DNA of 18,859 nt from JABDBK01 sp964453575 (GTDB lineage: Bacteria > Pseudomonadota > Gammaproteobacteria > DSM-16500): contig CAYVRW010000042.1 in assembly GCA_964453575.1 (NCBI GenBank), positions 1-18,859 of the forward strand, written 5' to 3'. Position 1 is the first letter of the stretch; every line of letters starts with the position of its first letter. A program made the translations under genes and the position numbers. Of the stretch, positions 7,539 to 15,236 are shown piece after piece. The notes under the pieces were generated by a model. The model had not been told where the DNA came from. It saw only the letters and a list, made by a program, of their open reading frames with translations, and made no database searches.

Positions 7539-7939
7539 ATAATAGTTTCTACATAAAGCTTAATAGGGTTGGAGTTAACTGCTTTCACAATACGGGCACG
7601 GCCATGTCCAGGATTAATGACATATTCACTTGTAACAATACCGACCGATTCCAATTGCTGGACATCTTTATTGACAGCCGCTCTGCTTCTATGTAGTTTA
7701 TGAGCTAATCCTGAAATTGAATCAGGTTTTTTACGAAGGGCAGCAAGCAATGCTTGCTTGGTTTTGTTTAAAAATTCAATTAAATCTTCTGGATCTTCGA
7801 AGCTAATAATTCGTGAGAAAGTTATTTTTTCGCCCTTATCCAGCATTTTTGCAATATGCTTTCCCCTTGAAAAAAATTCTTCGCGCGATTCTGTTTTTAC
7901 AGTAACAACAATTTCATTTTTTTTTCTTGCATGTTTCAT
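7535..7939 (-). CDS. tumA: winged-helix antitoxin of TumE/TumA module
   Basis: The 134-aa protein has a winged helix-turn-helix of the HVO_A0114/MarR-like type at about residues 59-118 (LLAALRKKPDSISGLAHKL, then RSRAAVNKDVQQLESVGIV and a Gly-rich wing NPGHGRAR). This is the antitoxin partner normally found with TumE toxins. It overlaps the 3' end of the toxin gene by 26 bp, as expected for a co-translated toxin-antitoxin pair, with the toxin encoded first. The N-terminal 55 residues probably bind the toxin. By analogy with other type II antitoxins it should repress the module promoter through the palindrome at 8266-8291. Family assignment is from motif recognition only. Confidence 0.8.
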   Translation of the reverse strand: MKHARKKNEIVVTVKTESREEFFSRGKHIAKMLDKGEKITFSRIISFEDPEDLIEFLNKTKQALLAALRKKPDSISGLAHKLHRSRAAVNKDVQQLESVGIVTSEYVINPGHGRARIVKAVNSNPIKLYVETII

Positions 7940-8249
7940 GAATCACCTCAAATTCTTGTTGAAAACGAATTTCAATGTCTTCAAAATTTTTAAAATTTAC
8001 GGGTTCTGTTTCGCCCATATAATGGCGGTGATGGTAGTTATGAGCATTATCATATCCAAGAACTCTGCCGTTATCACCGGTATGGATATGATGATTAATG
8101 TAAGCCAAACTGTATCGAGTTACTTCGTCATCTTCATCCACCCAAACCCTTCGCTTCAAAGTGCCATTCCCTTTAGATTTGTGAAGCGACAACGTTTCAT
8201 CAACTAAAAGACGTTCTTGTTTGATTTTCCGTTTTTTTTCTTTAGTCAT
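7914..8249 (-). CDS. tumE: TumE-family toxin (DUF6516-like)
   Basis: The 111-aa protein carries the features of the TumE toxin family. There is an N-terminal strand with a charged loop (RRVWVDEDDEVTRYSLAYI) and a His/Tyr-rich signature VLGYDNAHNYHHRHYMGE at residues 63-80. A helical tail follows (FEDIEIRFQQEFEVIHE). In the family the conserved GYDN and HHRH residues are the likely active or substrate-contact site, and an RNase-like action is suspected. The sequence here gives no further evidence on the target. No truncation is visible and all signature residues are present, so the toxin is probably intact. It is the first gene of a two-gene operon behind the promoter at 8280-8308. Lys-rich ends at both termini are unusual but short. 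Confidence 0.8.
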   Translation of the reverse strand: MTKEKKRKIKQERLLVDETLSLHKSKGNGTLKRRVWVDEDDEVTRYSLAYINHHIHTGDNGRVLGYDNAHNYHHRHYMGETEPVNFKNFEDIEIRFQQEFEVIHETCKKKK

Positions 8250-8265
8250 AAAAGCTAATATAATA

Positions 8266-8308
8266 CAGATGTTATATTAAGTATACATCTGATATCAAAA
8301 AATATCAA
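8266..8308 (-). promoter_or_regulatory. sigma-70-like promoter with palindromic operator for tumEA
   Basis: On the minus strand TTGATA (8308-8303) and TATACT (8285-8280) are separated by exactly 17 bp, close to consensus. An inverted repeat CAGATGT (8266-8272) / ACATCTG (8285-8291) abuts and overlaps the -10 box. Allowing one extra base, the arms extend inward through TATA. A bound repressor would block RNA polymerase, which fits autoregulation by the winged-helix antitoxin. Confidence 0.65.
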
Positions 8309-8427
8309 ACTATATATACAACTTTGATTTAATTAGATAGGGCATTGTTTTAATTGATTTTTTAAGTGAAAAGAATTGCTCCACGAACTAGTCGATATTG
8401 ATTTAATATCATGTCGGACTACAGCCT

Positions 8428-10197
8428 TTATCTTTTCACAGCAGGACTGCTTGGAGCCTCTACATTACCGAGCATCGAGACGGTTTGTGATGCGTAGAAA
8501 GCCATTGTATAAAATTTTGGTGCTAATCTAATGCTCTCAAGAAGTTCTAAAAATAGCACATGCCGCCCCCGCAGTTGCTGGTACAGCTTACTCCGGCACG
8601 GCTGGCCTAATCCATCTAAGCAATGATTAACGCCCAACTGCCGATCACCACGCCTCAGATAACGCTCGCCATATGGGTCAATCTGGCGCTCAACTTTTTT
8701 ACTTTCTTCAAATAAACCTAAAAGTCCCTTAGTAGAAATTAATGTTTGTCTCATGTGAGGTTGCAAGCCGCGCTGTAATCCACCTGTGATCTCAATTAAG
8801 AATTGATCCGCGATCTCTCCGTACCGAGTGCCTGGTAACAGGTCACCTCTCCAAGCTAATACAACATAAGCTTTATAAATAAGATAAATACAATTGCGAT
8901 CAAATAAATTATTTATGAAATAACCTTGTTCGTTTTTCGAGAAATGCTCTGTTTCTTTTTCAAATAGTTTAAACTTTGCTATTGCTTCTTTAATTTTTTG
9001 TTCATCACCTGTTATAAACACAACTAAAAGCTGCATCATCACAGCGTTGTTGATGGAGTCTCGCAAAACATCGAGGATTTCAGAATAGAAACGGTCCGCG
9101 CATGGGCCTTCAGGTAATTGTTCGTTTTCAATACCGGAAATAAGATGAAGAAGATTGACATAATAGAGATCCACAAGGTTGGGGTTGTCTATCAAACCTT
9201 CTTGTTTGCAATTTATAAATGTTTTAAAAAATTCTATGTTTTTCTTAATGCCTTCTTCATCCCCTTTTTTAAAGCCATCAAAAAGCAGTTTGAGTGCACG
9301 ATTGTTCCTTTTTTCCCTTTCTTGTATTTCTTCTTCATTTTCAGGATAGGCCTTTTGTTCAGACGATTGTTCTGAAACAAGAGTTTTTAAAACAGCAATA
9401 TATCTGTCTTTCTGTAATATGGTTGCATCTTGCGCTTGTTTTAAAACGTCTGGAAATCTATGCGGTAACAATTCTTTAATTATTTTTATAAAACGTTCTG
9501 TCATGCCTTCATCGATTTCGGTGCCGATAAAATTTCTTTTGGTGAAGTCCGATCCGCTCGCTAAACATCGAGCCAATGGGCCTCGTCTATTGCCGAGAGT
9601 GAAGATTTCATCAACTAATGCATTATATCCAGCTTTAGCATGTCCTTGTTTGATGATATTTACATAAGGCGCTAATCGATTATCGTGATAGTTAAGATTC
9701 CCATTATCCAAGGACAAAAGAACGTCTAATCCAGGAGTACAAGGATGAATCGGTGTTAATTTCCAATTTCCATCATGCTTTGGGTCTCCATAAATGCTCA
9801 CTCCACCATTTTTATGTTTTAATAAAATGGCTGATCTTTTATGGACGGGTTGTGTGTTTTGCTGTTCAATAATCGCTTTTATATCGGTATTGTCGTCGAC
9901 CGTTTTTATAAAAAGCGGAGGCGTGTTGGCTAATTCATTTTCTATAAACTGCTTGGTGTGGCGTTCAAAGTCATCAAGAGGACCTGCATGTTCTGCAAGA
10001 AATAGAGCTTGTTCGCGAGCGCAATGAATGCCAGAAAAGAACAGGGTTTGTTTAAGAAGAGCCCAAGACTCTTCAATGGCAGAGGGTATAACAACAGTCT
10101 GAACGACCTCTTTAGGCAGATTCCAAAGTTCAGGAGGCATGATCTCAATGCGATCTTCTTTAGTTTCTTCATTAAATTTATTACCGCTTGCAGCCAT
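8428..10197 (-). CDS. large hypothetical protein (589 aa)
   Basis: A well-formed gene with a Shine-Dalgarno sequence (GGAGTGAG) just before the ATG. The product is soluble, with no signal peptide or membrane segment. The first 210 residues appear to be an alpha/beta region (SAILLKHKNGGVSIYGDPK, GNWKLTPIHPCTPG). Residues 250-560 are mainly helical with charged stretches (ENEEEIQEREKRNNRALKLL). The C-terminus is Ser/Pro-rich and basic (EAPSSPAVKR). I do not recognise any domain. Size, helical content and lack of known motifs resemble secreted effectors of Legionellales, but that is only inference and no secretion signal can be proved. It is transcribed alone, downstream of nothing on this strand, and followed by the tumEA promoter region. 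Confidence 0.75.
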   Translation of the reverse strand: MAASGNKFNEETKEDRIEIMPPELWNLPKEVVQTVVIPSAIEESWALLKQTLFFSGIHCAREQALFLAEHAGPLDDFERHTKQFIENELANTPPLFIKTVDDNTDIKAIIEQQNTQPVHKRSAILLKHKNGGVSIYGDPKHDGNWKLTPIHPCTPGLDVLLSLDNGNLNYHDNRLAPYVNIIKQGHAKAGYNALVDEIFTLGNRRGPLARCLASGSDFTKRNFIGTEIDEGMTERFIKIIKELLPHRFPDVLKQAQDATILQKDRYIAVLKTLVSEQSSEQKAYPENEEEIQEREKRNNRALKLLFDGFKKGDEEGIKKNIEFFKTFINCKQEGLIDNPNLVDLYYVNLLHLISGIENEQLPEGPCADRFYSEILDVLRDSINNAVMMQLLVVFITGDEQKIKEAIAKFKLFEKETEHFSKNEQGYFINNLFDRNCIYLIYKAYVVLAWRGDLLPGTRYGEIADQFLIEITGGLQRGLQPHMRQTLISTKGLLGLFEESKKVERQIDPYGERYLRRGDRQLGVNHCLDGLGQPCRSKLYQQLRGRHVLFLELLESIRLAPKFYTMAFYASQTVSMLGNVEAPSSPAVKR

Positions 10198-10334
10198 AAC
10201 TCACTCCACGTCATATGATTTTTAATGGTTGATATGATTGCATAGTTAGCTTAAGGATTTATTAAAATGATAAAAAATGCGCACTTTTTGAGGAGAATGT
10301 ATTGTATTTAATATTTCCTTAATATATGAACATG

Positions 10335-10340
10335 TATAAT
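10335..10340 (+). promoter_or_regulatory. candidate -10 box for the 146-aa gene
   Basis: A perfect TATAAT preceded by TG lies 31 bp before the ATG at 10372, at a fitting distance for a promoter. No convincing -35 hexamer is seen. Confidence 0.35.
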
Positions 10341-10371
10341 TCTGATTCAATTTAAATAGAGGGTTTTTTAT

Positions 10372-10812
10372 ATGCCAAATGGACCATCTGAAATAGAAAC
10401 AAAAACTGAGACGTCATTGACAAAGGATGAACTGGAGGCGGTTCGGATTGAACAGCAACTAAATTATTTAGCGAATCACATCACATGCGCAGAGTTAATC
10501 GATTTATTTAAAAAATATGGATATAGCAATTCAATACCTGCACGTGAAAATTCAATGTTTCCTTTACCTGATAACCTTGATGGGCTTGATCCATTACGTA
10601 AAATATCAAAGAGAGAGTTCGAGCTCATATCATTTAGTGAAATTGCAGACTGCTTAAATCAAAACGATCTTCGGGTATTTAAGGATCGATTCCCATGTGA
10701 TAGTGATGGTAATAGAAATAAAATGATTCGAGAATTAGCATGCCTTTTTCATAAGCCACCTACCTTTCTTAACGATAATCCTAGATTTAGCACACTGAAG
10801 AAATATATATAA
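10372..10812 (+). CDS. hypothetical protein (146 aa)
   Basis: A soluble, mostly helical 146-aa protein with no signal peptide. The N-terminus is acidic and Thr-rich (about 1-20). A helical stretch then holds AELIDLFKKYGYSNSI, and the middle segment is ISKREFELISFSEIADCLNQ. The spacing of helices (IDLFKKYG, LRVFKDRF) recalls small helical-bundle or death-fold-like domains, but I do not recognise a family. AGAGGG lies upstream of the ATG. The gene diverges from the 589-aa gene across 174 bp, and both may be controlled from this gap. It could belong with the neighbouring unknown proteins as host-interaction genes, but nothing in the sequence proves it. Confidence 0.6.
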   Translation: MPNGPSEIETKTETSLTKDELEAVRIEQQLNYLANHITCAELIDLFKKYGYSNSIPARENSMFPLPDNLDGLDPLRKISKREFELISFSEIADCLNQNDLRVFKDRFPCDSDGNRNKMIRELACLFHKPPTFLNDNPRFSTLKKYI

Positions 10813-10833
10813 TTGCAGGCTGCATAAATTGGG

Positions 10834-11022
10834 TCATTTTTTGATTTCTATATCATTAGGTTGGAGCCAAAAAATTTTTCCATCTTTAAATCCACAAACT
10901 GGATTACCTGCTTGTTTGTGTTTTAATAGAGCGTCGTTGATAGCAGACTGAAGTATTTTTCTTATTTCTTCTGGATCATTCATAATTTTAGAAATGCGGT
11001 CTAAGTCTTGCTTAGGTTTCAT
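10834..11022 (-). CDS. small conserved-looking protein (62 aa)
   Basis: This 62-residue ORF has GGAG six to seven bases before its ATG and a plausible coding sequence. An N-terminal charged helix (DPEEIRKILQSAINDALLKH) is followed by a short beta hairpin (GNPVCGFKDGKIFWLQPNDI). The segment LLKHKQAGNPV...DGKI is of a kind I have seen in small uncharacterised bacterial proteins, often in two-gene modules, though I cannot name the family. It starts 12 bp after the end of the small frame at 11035-11220, in the same direction, so the two were probably one transcription unit. Confidence 0.6.
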   Translation of the reverse strand: MKPKQDLDRISKIMNDPEEIRKILQSAINDALLKHKQAGNPVCGFKDGKIFWLQPNDIEIKK

Positions 11023-11034
11023 TATATTGCTCCA

Positions 11035-11220
11035 TTAAATTGTTCCAAATAATCTTATCATTTTTTCGTTAATTTCATAACGGCGATTGAACTCCATTTG
11101 CTGCCCTGTCAGGCCGGTTTCTCTTTGGCTAATGTTTTCTAGAAATATTTCTATCTGTATTATTTGATCAATGTTTATACAGCTCCTTAACGGCGGGAAT
11201 GGCTGGGTATTGCTCAGCAA
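11035..11220 (-). pseudogene. small frame overlapping an IS-like end, probably a truncated gene
   Basis: A 61-codon frame runs from a TTG at 11220 without a ribosome binding site. Its first two thirds (11107-11214) lie inside the sequence shared with the right end of the insertion sequence. Only the last about 25 residues (MEFNRRYEINEKMIRLFGTI) are unique. In the shared part, substitutions between the two copies fall on all three codon positions, which argues against a selected protein. An AAGGAG (11183-11188) could serve an ATT start at 11172, but that would be exceptional. I read it as the tail of a gene cut by an IS end and lying just before the 62-aa gene. Confidence 0.3.
11107..11214 (+). 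repeat. IS right-end-like repeat (copy of 14825-14932)
   Basis: These 108 bases align without gaps to 14825-14932. A hand count gives about 88 identities, and the outermost 22 bases (11193-11214) are identical. In the other copy the sequence is the right end of the transposase-bearing element. No transposase sequence lies inward of this copy, so its element is deleted. Confidence 0.7.
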
Positions 11221-11281
11221 TTCCCGCTAATGTCTTTGAGGCGCAAGCTAACTTGATGAAATAAAGTAGTTTTCGTAGACT
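11216..11281 (+). repeat. IS left-end-like repeat (copy of 12996-13058)
   Basis: It starts AGCAATTCCCGCTAATG and aligns to the left end of the insertion sequence (AGCAATTTCGCTGACG) with about 70% identity and one gap. Conserved blocks include ATGAAATAAA. It lies 1 bp from the right-end copy, so right and left ends are joined head to tail. The junction folds into a hairpin with arms GCGGGAAT (11193-11200) and ATTCCCGC (11220-11227). The rest of the gap to 11408 holds no gene I can see. Confidence 0.6.
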
Positions 11282-11408
11282 TTTTTGGAGATTTGAACAA
11301 ATATTGCATTTTTAACTTTTGATAACAATGCTTATCGTGAGTTATAAAGATGAAATCTTTGCAAGTTTATGATTACTTATCGTTGATGTTTTATTGCACG
11401 GCACTATG

Positions 11409-12863
11409 TCACCACCATGGTGTTTCTTGAGATTTAACTCTTGCTTCAATACCCGCATCGGTCAAGCGACTGTTGTTACCATATCGAAAAAACGAATATA
11501 TATTTTTTATTAAATGACAAGTTGGATATCCCCCAAAAATGGACTGATATGATTTTTTTGAGGCCCCGACTTTTCCTAAAAATGTATCCATTTCTTTTTC
11601 ATTTATTCTACTCCAGCATGCCAATATTTCATCTGCATATTTAAGTCGATCTACTTTAAATAATGCTTGGTCAAAGGTTTTTTCTTGCATATAAAGATTA
11701 CAAAAAAGCCATAAAGCTAGTACTCTTGTATTCATATATTCATCTACCTTTGCGCCCAGAACAGAAGGAAGAAAAAGTTTTAAAATCATAAAGACTGGAT
11801 CATAATTTCCAGCAACAAATCGTGCATTCCATGTTGAATACAAGTTTGTTAAATCAATGCCCATATCAAGTTTTCTAGACATATGTTTGACTTTTTTTAT
11901 TTTTAATCCAGGAAGTAACGAATAATAACTGTTTTTAGTTAAAGTAACTCCTTTAGGAATAACCGGGTTTGTATCTACTAGGATATAACCTACTGGATTC
12001 ACTCTTTCCAAGCCTTCAATCCAACCACTGCCAGTATATGCATTTGCTTTCCCATTCAGCAAATCCCTTTTGTTTTTTTGTTCATCTACCACAGCTTCAG
12101 CAACATTCAAACCAATGCAAGCCGGAGAGCTATAATCTTTGTCACCCTGATGATAGGTCCGAATGATAGACGCATTTGGACCGTACAGCTTATGTTTTTT
12201 TATAAACTTCTGTAGATCTTCTTCAGATTCATTTTTAGCTTCCATTTCTTGATGAAAAGTAAAATTGGTCCATATAGGCTCGACAGAAGCAAGTTTTATG
12301 CGAGGAAAAAAACCATTGCCTAACGGGCTAGCAAATAAAAAATTTAAAAAAGTATTGCCTGAGGAATAATATCGATGTGATTTAATCAGTTGGTAAAGAT
12401 CATCCGCCAAAGTTGTGCTATTCATAAGCGTAACCATAATAGCTTCAAAAATGCAGAGCACGTTCAGCTGTAATTGTAATGTTCTAATTAAATTTGGTAA
12501 TTCAGCATCTGATATGAGTTTTCGTCGTTCTATATATTCGAATAATTTACAAAAAGCAGGATTATCTAACAAATATTCTTTCATACGTTGGATAAATTGA
12601 GTCATATCAATACTTTTTTTCTGTATTTTTTTTAGAAACATATCAAGATGGCGGTCATGAGATGTTTTAAATTCTTGTAAGCGTAAGCTTTTTAATATTT
12701 GACGGATTAATTGAGGTTGAGTTGCAGGGTTAATTTCTTTGATAATTGCATCCAAAAATCGATTCGCCAGCTCAAGCGTTTCTTTAGAAGTATGTAGTTT
12801 GATTTCATCAGTTTTTTTAGGATCTGATTGATCTTTGTATACAGTATATTGATGAGATTGCAT
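11409..12863 (-). CDS. large hypothetical protein (about 484 aa)
   Basis: The open frame begins at a TTG (12923), but I prefer the ATG at 12863, giving 484 aa, because TTGGA lies a suitable distance upstream and the earlier start has none. The product is soluble and largely helical in its first 180 residues (LIRQILKSLRLQEFKTSHDR, IRTLQLQLNVLCIFEAIM). A mixed middle part follows (SGWIEGLERVNPVGYILVD, GLKIKKVKHMSRKLDMGIDL), and the C-terminus is helical and rich in aromatic residues. One moderately hydrophobic stretch (VFMILKLFLPSVLG) is too short for a clear membrane span. No catalytic motif is recognised. It lies between an end-to-end IS remnant and an IS copy, so it may have arrived by transposition. 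An effector role is a guess from the setting. Confidence 0.7.
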   Translation of the reverse strand: MQSHQYTVYKDQSDPKKTDEIKLHTSKETLELANRFLDAIIKEINPATQPQLIRQILKSLRLQEFKTSHDRHLDMFLKKIQKKSIDMTQFIQRMKEYLLDNPAFCKLFEYIERRKLISDAELPNLIRTLQLQLNVLCIFEAIMVTLMNSTTLADDLYQLIKSHRYYSSGNTFLNFLFASPLGNGFFPRIKLASVEPIWTNFTFHQEMEAKNESEEDLQKFIKKHKLYGPNASIIRTYHQGDKDYSSPACIGLNVAEAVVDEQKNKRDLLNGKANAYTGSGWIEGLERVNPVGYILVDTNPVIPKGVTLTKNSYYSLLPGLKIKKVKHMSRKLDMGIDLTNLYSTWNARFVAGNYDPVFMILKLFLPSVLGAKVDEYMNTRVLALWLFCNLYMQEKTFDQALFKVDRLKYADEILACWSRINEKEMDTFLGKVGASKKSYQSIFGGYPTCHLIKNIYSFFRYGNNSRLTDAGIEARVKSQETPWW

Positions 12864-12995
12864 ATTATTTTCCAAATTGCGCTTAATAAAATTATGTTTT
12901 AAAAGAACATTATTTTTACACAATCTGATTAAATAAACCTTAAGAACGCATAATTTGAGTTAAAATCTATCAAAATTAGGAGGTTACAGACTTAC

Positions 12996-14932
12996 AGCAA
13001 TTTCGCTGACGCCCTTAAAGCACAAATTAACCTAATGAAATAAAATGGTTTTTGCGAGTTATAATTACAATAATGTAGTTTATCGTTATCCAGTTATTAA
13101 GAAGATATTTAATAAAAATTTATGACAATTTCTGTTATCCTATGCGATTTTTTAAAGGAATAACGGACGTGCAGCAATCAAGGAAATATTTATCATCGAA
13201 AGGACTATTAGCAATTATCCATGAAAAATTTGCAGAAATTCACTCTCCTCGTCCCATAGCCAAAAGATCCGCAAAACCTATTCCTTTAGTTGATTGTCTA
13301 ATGTCAGGATTGGCCATCTTTAGCATGAAATTTCCATCGTTATTGCAATTTGAAGAACAATCCAATCATGGCGGCATGATAAAACGAAATTTGAGAACCC
13401 TATATCAAATCGACCAAGTACCAAGTGATACCTATTTACGTGAACGTCTAGATGAAATTGATTCACGTGAAGTAAGAAAGGTATTTAAAACAGTATTTGC
13501 TAACGTGCAAAGAGGAAAAGCTTTAGAAAATTATTCCTATTTAGACGGTCATTATTTATTGCCTATGGATATGACAGGCTTTTTTTCTTCTCCAACCATA
13601 CACTGTGAAAATTGTTGTATAAAAAAACATAATAAACCAAAAGTGGTTTTTATTGAGGAGATGCCAAAAGATTTAAGTCGTTATACCAACGGTACTTATT
13701 TGCTTTGTGGAAATTTATATAATCCTTGGCGAATTTTTTACATAAATGAAAATAATGAATTGATATCTCTTCAAATGGGATTATTTTCTGGTCTTAATGA
13801 TATTTTAATTGGACGTGCTCGCAGGCATTTAAATGCTGCTCGCATGGAAGAAATCAAGGAAATCATTTCTGCTTATCATGAAACTCAATACCAAACAACC
13901 ATCACTTATTATCATAATATGATGTGTGCTGCGATTGTGCATCCCGATATAAAAGTTGTATTGCCATTTGCTCCAGAACCCGTGTTAAAAAGCGATGGTG
14001 TAGAAAAAAATGATTGCGAACGCAACGCCTCAAAAAGACTCATCGATGACATAAGAAGAGAACATCCGCATTTAAAATTGATCGTCGTTCAGGACGCGCT
14101 CGGATCAAATTATCCTAATTTAAAAGAATTAAATGATGCGAATATGCGATTTATTATTGGTGCTAAAGAGAGTGATCATAAAGTTCTATTTAAGCATGCC
14201 AATCAAAGCACTTGTCAAGAATATCAACATAAAACAGAGGATGGAAAAGAACACCGCTATCGATATCTCAATGATCTTATCTTAAATAATACACATGATT
14301 TTAAAATTAATTTTTTAGAATATTGGGAAACGGATAAAAAAGGCAGTGTTCAGCACTTTAGTTGGATAACAGATATTGAAATTACAAATGATAACATTTA
14401 TCAAATCATGAGAGGAGGTCGAGCTAACTGGAAAATTGAGAATAACACGTTTAACACACTCAAAAATCAAGGTTACAACTTTGCACACAATTTTGGTCAT
14501 GGCTATCGTCATCTTTGCAGCAATTTTGGCATGTTGATGATGCTTGCATTTTTCGTCGATCAAGTTCAGGAGCTCTGCTGTGATTTATTTAAAAAAGCAA
14601 GAGCACGATTTGTTACTCGCATCGGTTTATGGAGTAAGATGAAAAGTTTATTTATGGGATACATTATCGCAAGCTGGGATGATTTATTTAACGCTATTGC
14701 GCATGGGTATGAAGAAGTAACATTAACCCCAAATACATCTTAGATAAGTAGAAATAAAATGGAAGTGTGGATCAGATAACCAGTATAACGAGTGAATAAT
14801 TTGTAAATGCCATTTCACCCGCCTTGTCAGGCCGGTTTTTCTTTGTTTAATTTTTTCTAGTAATATTTCTGCCTGGACAACATGTTCAATATTTGAACAT
14901 CCCTTTAACAGCGGGAATGGCTGGGTATTGCT
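12996..14932 (+). mobile_element. insertion sequence with ISNCY-like transposase, about 1.94 kb
   Basis: The limits are set by short inverted ends, AGCAATTTCGC at the left (12996) and AGCAATACCCAGCCATTCCC read inward from the right (14932). They are also set by homology of both ends to 11216-11281 and 11107-11214. The element contains one transposase gene in the same orientation. No direct target-site duplication is visible: the left flank ends CTTAC and the right flank begins ATTTA. The element may have lost one flank or arisen from tandem copies. Exact ends are inferred and the terminal inverted repeat is short and imperfect. Confidence 0.6.
13169..14743 (+). CDS. DDE transposase (ISNCY-like) with internal insertion
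   Basis: I start at the GTG at 13169, which has AAAGGA nine bases upstream. The ATG at 13142, counted as residue 1 below, has no Shine-Dalgarno sequence. Family features are LVDCLMSGLAIF...FPSLLQFEE (49-72) and the first catalytic Asp, D143, in PMDMTGFFSSPTIHCENCC. Next come YYHNMMCAAIVHP, PEPVLKSDG-EKNDCE and the second Asp, D318, in VVQDALGSN. The final Glu, E433, is in RANWKIENNTFNTLKNQGY, followed by the NFGHG segment. All three DDE residues are present and the frame is intact. Compared with relatives as I recall them, about 87 residues (164-250, near 13631-13891) are extra, between HCENCC and TYYH. That insertion may impair activity or be a new domain. Confidence 0.85.
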   Translation: MQQSRKYLSSKGLLAIIHEKFAEIHSPRPIAKRSAKPIPLVDCLMSGLAIFSMKFPSLLQFEEQSNHGGMIKRNLRTLYQIDQVPSDTYLRERLDEIDSREVRKVFKTVFANVQRGKALENYSYLDGHYLLPMDMTGFFSSPTIHCENCCIKKHNKPKVVFIEEMPKDLSRYTNGTYLLCGNLYNPWRIFYINENNELISLQMGLFSGLNDILIGRARRHLNAARMEEIKEIISAYHETQYQTTITYYHNMMCAAIVHPDIKVVLPFAPEPVLKSDGVEKNDCERNASKRLIDDIRREHPHLKLIVVQDALGSNYPNLKELNDANMRFIIGAKESDHKVLFKHANQSTCQEYQHKTEDGKEHRYRYLNDLILNNTHDFKINFLEYWETDKKGSVQHFSWITDIEITNDNIYQIMRGGRANWKIENNTFNTLKNQGYNFAHNFGHGYRHLCSNFGMLMMLAFFVDQVQELCCDLFKKARARFVTRIGLWSKMKSLFMGYIIASWDDLFNAIAHGYEEVTLTPNTS

Positions 14933-15172
14933 ATTTATTTAACATACTTAATTACATAACACGTAAACATATTAAATGCTTTTAAAGTAACACAACAAAA
15001 AACGGATTTTTTAGTTCACGATAAGGTATCTTATACGTGGTTAAGATGTTAAATGTCGTTTATTGTTTCGTACTAAGGCGAATTAGCAGGCCAGCATGCT
15101 CTATGTGGTGGACTAATTAGGATTCAGGTTATAACACGTTGTATGTATTGAATTTATTATGAACATTGAGCA
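14933..15172. other. non-coding, AT-rich stretch
   Basis: Between the IS right end and the promoter of the membrane-protein gene I see no gene. The stretch contains short palindromic pieces (ATAAG-GTAT-CTTAT near 15021-15034, AGCATGCT near 15095) but no T-tailed terminator and no recognisable RNA. Confidence 0.5.
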
Positions 15173-15202
15173 TTGACCTGGCTATATATTATGCAGTATA
15201 AT
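15173..15202 (+). promoter_or_regulatory. sigma-70-like promoter for the 461-aa membrane protein
   Basis: TTGACC (15173-15178) and a perfect TATAAT (15197-15202) are separated by 18 bp. The -10 box ends 34 bp before the ATG, and a TAGGTAGGA ribosome binding site lies in between. Confidence 0.65.
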
Positions 15203-15236
15203 GGATAAATCAATGATTTAGCAAAATAGGTAGGAT

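Noticed and set aside
7758..8207. 149-codon plus-strand frame opposite tumE/tumA
   Set aside because: Antisense shadow: low-complexity Phe/Ile/Val-rich translation, no ribosome binding site, and both strands of the toxin-antitoxin pair are better explained by the minus-strand genes.
9118..9667. Several plus-strand frames opposite the 589-aa gene
   Set aside because: Short overlapping frames rich in Phe/Leu/Cys that mirror the antisense of a well-initiated long gene.
12996..14932. Target-site duplication flanking the IS
   Set aside because: The flanks (CTTAC on the left, ATTTA on the right) do not match at any length from 3 to 9 bases, so I do not claim one.
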